Positions 4,401 through 5,979 of a stretch of 5,979 nt of DNA are shown here, in pieces. The first letter of the stretch is position 1. Every line of letters begins with the position of its first letter. The notes under the pieces were generated by a model. It had not been told where the DNA came from and searched no databases. It worked only from the letters and a program-made list of their open reading frames with translations. Both the position numbers and the translations under genes were made by a program. Source of the stretch: Cyanobacteriota bacterium (lineage in GTDB: Bacteria > Cyanobacteriota > Cyanobacteriia > PCC-6307 > Cyanobiaceae); the NCBI GenBank assembly GCA_947463165.1, contig CANHSW010000144.1:1-5979 (forward strand). Direction: 5' to 3'.

Positions 4401-5607
4401 GCGCCGCCAACTTCACCAGCTCCATGGCGGCTCGGCCCACATCGAAGCGCTCCAGGGCCAGCCTCTGGCAGGCCTGGCCCAAGCGCTGAGCCAGGGCCCG
4501 GTCGGTCAGCAGGTGCATGATCGCCTCGCTGAGAATCCGCGGTTGGCTGAAAGGCACCAGCAGGCCTGTTTCACCGTTGATCACCACCTCCTCCGCCGGC
4601 CCCCCCGCCGAGGCCACCAGGGGCACCCCGCAGGCCATCGCCTCCATCAAGCTCCAGGAGAGGGCATAGGGATAGGTGAGATAAACGTGGGCGGCGCTAA
4701 GCCGCAGCAGGGTGAGCAGCTCCTGGTAGGAAACTCTCCCCAGGAAATGCAGGCGGTTGAGGTCGAGCTGGCCCTCCAGCTCCCGCAGCATCTGGCCTCG
4801 ATAGCCCTGGGGATGGGGGCTGGGCTCGCTGTAGCTATGGCCGAAGCCACCCACCACCACCACCTGGGCGCTGGCGTGGCGGCGGAACAACTCCGGCAGA
4901 GCCCGCATGAACTGGGGAAAGCCCCGGTGCGGTTCCAAACTGCGACTGGCAAAGGTGACCACCGGATCGCCAGGTCTAAGCAGCAGGCCATTGGGCATGG
5001 AGATCGGCTTGGCTGGCAGTTGGCTCAGCGGCTGCAGATTCACCCCCTCCGGCAACAAGCGAATGTGGTGGCGCAGGTGGGCCGGAAAGGTGTCCCGCTG
5101 GAAGGCCGTCGGGCTCAGGGCCAGATCGCTGTCGGCCAGGGCTGCCAGGGCCACGAAATTCTGGCGTCGCATCGACTGCAGCTCCCGATCGCTGGGGATG
5201 CCCCGATCGGGATCGATTCCGTAACCCAGCAGGCTCGGCTGGACGTAGAGCTCCGGGTAGGCCCACAGCCGGGCACGGGGCCAGATATCCCGCAGGTAGA
5301 GAGCTTCTCCCCAGCCGCTGTGGGCAATCACCACATCGGGCTGCATCCCCTGCTGGCGCAGCAGGGTGGCCAGGGCCGCCACCTTGGCGCCGCGGCGCAG
5401 GTTCACCTCCAAATTGGGATCGATCAAGGTGCCCTCCCGCTCCGGCTGGGTCCAGGGATAGACGCAGACCTGGATCGCCTCCGGCAGCCGTCCCGGGGCT
5501 GGTTTTTTCGAGGCTATGGCCGTAACCCGGTGCCCGAGGGACACCAACCGGGGCGCCAGATCCCTGAACTGACCTGGGAAGTTCTGGTGGACCAGCAGGA
5601 AATGCAT
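4381..5607 (-). CDS. Glycosyltransferase family 4 protein
   Basis: This 408-aa GT-B fold enzyme should transfer a sugar from an activated nucleotide sugar to a glycan or lipid-linked acceptor at the cytoplasmic side of the membrane. The N-terminal acceptor-side domain starts MHFLLVHQNFPGQFRDLAP, characteristic of the Glyco_trans_4_3-type N-terminus common in cyanobacteria, with HSGWGEALYLRDIWP (96-110) and LSPTAFQRDTFP (164-175). The C-terminal Glycos_transf_1 domain shows VVVVGGFG (249-256), RLHFLGRVSYQELLTLL (285-301), LSWSLMEAMACGVPLVAS (316-333) and EVVINGETGLLVP (340-352). Length is normal and the frame is intact. No Shine-Dalgarno sequence precedes the ATG at 5607. It overlaps the convergent TPR-glycosyltransferase gene by 20 bp. 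Its sugar specificity is unknown; the context suggests capsule, O-antigen-like or surface-glycan synthesis. Confidence 0.93.
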   Translation of the reverse strand: MHFLLVHQNFPGQFRDLAPRLVSLGHRVTAIASKKPAPGRLPEAIQVCVYPWTQPEREGTLIDPNLEVNLRRGAKVAALATLLRQQGMQPDVVIAHSGWGEALYLRDIWPRARLWAYPELYVQPSLLGYGIDPDRGIPSDRELQSMRRQNFVALAALADSDLALSPTAFQRDTFPAHLRHHIRLLPEGVNLQPLSQLPAKPISMPNGLLLRPGDPVVTFASRSLEPHRGFPQFMRALPELFRRHASAQVVVVGGFGHSYSEPSPHPQGYRGQMLRELEGQLDLNRLHFLGRVSYQELLTLLRLSAAHVYLTYPYALSWSLMEAMACGVPLVASAGGPAEEVVINGETGLLVPFSQPRILSEAIMHLLTDRALAQRLGQACQRLALERFDVGRAAMELVKLAALTGPAN

Positions 5608-5649
5608 CGATGGGCCGTCGAGGGTGGTTTGGTAATTCCGGTGACTGTC

Positions 5650-5669
5650 CTTAAGATTGGAGACTTAAG
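5650..5669 (+). promoter_or_regulatory. Small hairpin presenting the ribosome binding site of the last gene
   Basis: Two CTTAAG hexamers (5650-5655 and 5664-5669) form a 6-bp stem around an 8-nt loop, ATTGGAGA, which contains the Shine-Dalgarno GGAG (5659-5662). The last stem base is the G of the GTG start. The stem is A/U-rich and weak, so it may breathe easily. It could modestly tune translation or be coincidental. Confidence 0.35.
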
Positions 5670-5979
5670 TGCGAATCACCATGGGGCTCCTGCGCAGGTT
5701 GTTTGGGAAGAGTGCGGCCCCCAGGGAAGCCATGGGCGGCGGCGACTTGACCCAGGTGGGCCAGCTGATGGATCAGCGGACCGTCTTTGCCATGGCCGAG
5801 ACCGTCAAGCTCGACATCGTGCCCTGGTCGAGCGCCCGCCTGGCCGCCATCTTCGCTGAGGTGAACCGCAATCCCACAGGCGCCCCCCTGATGGAAGCCC
5901 GTCGGGCCCGCCAAGCACTGTCCAAATTCTGGCTGCACGCGCCGGTGGATCAACTGGAGCCCCTGTACCGCAGCGTAAT
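5669..5979 (+). CDS. Unrecognised protein, N-terminal part (runs off the window)
   Basis: An open frame starts at GTG 5669 (preferred: GGAG lies 6 nt upstream and an in-frame TAA directly precedes it) or at ATG 5681 (MGLLRRLFGKSAAPRE), and is still open at the window end. About 103 residues are visible. The first part is basic (LLRRLFGK), and the rest looks helical, with VFAMAETVKLDIVPWSSARL, FAEVNRNPTGAPLMEARRAR and FWLHAPVDQLEPLYRS. GC-rich third positions and a protein-like composition favour this strand over the overlapping minus-strand frame. There is no signal peptide or clear transmembrane helix, and I do not recognise the family. It is divergent from the GT4 gene with about 61 bp between starts, so the two could be co-regulated. 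Confidence 0.7.
   Translation, partial: MRITMGLLRRLFGKSAAPREAMGGGDLTQVGQLMDQRTVFAMAETVKLDIVPWSSARLAAIFAEVNRNPTGAPLMEARRARQALSKFWLHAPVDQLEPLYRSV

Noticed and set aside
4318..5859. Long plus-strand open frame (513 codons) across the GT4 region
   Set aside because: It is antisense to a clear GT4 glycosyltransferase; its His/Gln/Gly-rich translation resembles no protein family and reflects GC-rich codon bias on the other strand.
5651..5953. Minus-strand open frame of 100 codons at the right edge
   Set aside because: It overlaps the plus-strand gene starting at 5669, which has a ribosome site and protein-like composition; the minus translation looks like a shadow.

Overview
The window looks like an accessory region of a unicellular cyanobacterium, most likely the Synechococcus/Cyanobium group. 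This is inferred from protein style: a TPR-glycosyltransferase, a GT4 enzyme beginning MHFLLVHQNFPGQF, and short leaderless RTX-like proteins. No perfect GCGATCGC (HIP1) site was seen, which fits picocyanobacteria but is weak evidence. There are no rRNA or tRNA genes, no transposase and no CRISPR array.

Left half (1-2918, all minus strand): a tandem array of three paralogous genes of about 250 codons, called A (36-785), B (1101-1859) and C (2148-2918). Each encodes an acidic, cysteine-free, Thr/Asn/Gly-rich protein with a run of GGGND/GGGDD-type RTX-like repeats, no Sec signal peptide, and the same C-terminal tail (N-x-W-L ... ITLI). A and B are recent duplicates. They share a 123-bp perfect repeat covering the gene end and its 3' flank, and a conserved upstream block with two palindromes. 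B and C each end in an intrinsic terminator; A's would lie just outside the window. Each gene therefore appears to be its own leader-CDS-terminator cassette with a period near 1,065 bp.

Right half (about 2919-5979): GC-rich DNA with ordinary-looking coding statistics. A TPR plus GT9/OGT-like glycosyltransferase (3045-4400, plus) is divergent from gene C. It converges on, and overlaps by 20 bp, a GT4 family glycosyltransferase (4381-5607, minus). Divergent from the GT4 gene is the start of an unrecognised gene (5669 onward, plus) that runs off the window.

Working model (inference): the three RTX-like proteins are secreted or surface proteins, exported through a C-terminal signal by a type I system encoded elsewhere. 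The neighbouring glycosyltransferases build surface glycans or possibly glycosylate these Thr-rich proteins. The most unusual elements are the self-contained tandem mini-RTX cassettes, their shared palindromic upstream block, the coordinated Asn-to-Asp change in the calcium-type motifs between copies A and B, and their shared C-terminal tail.
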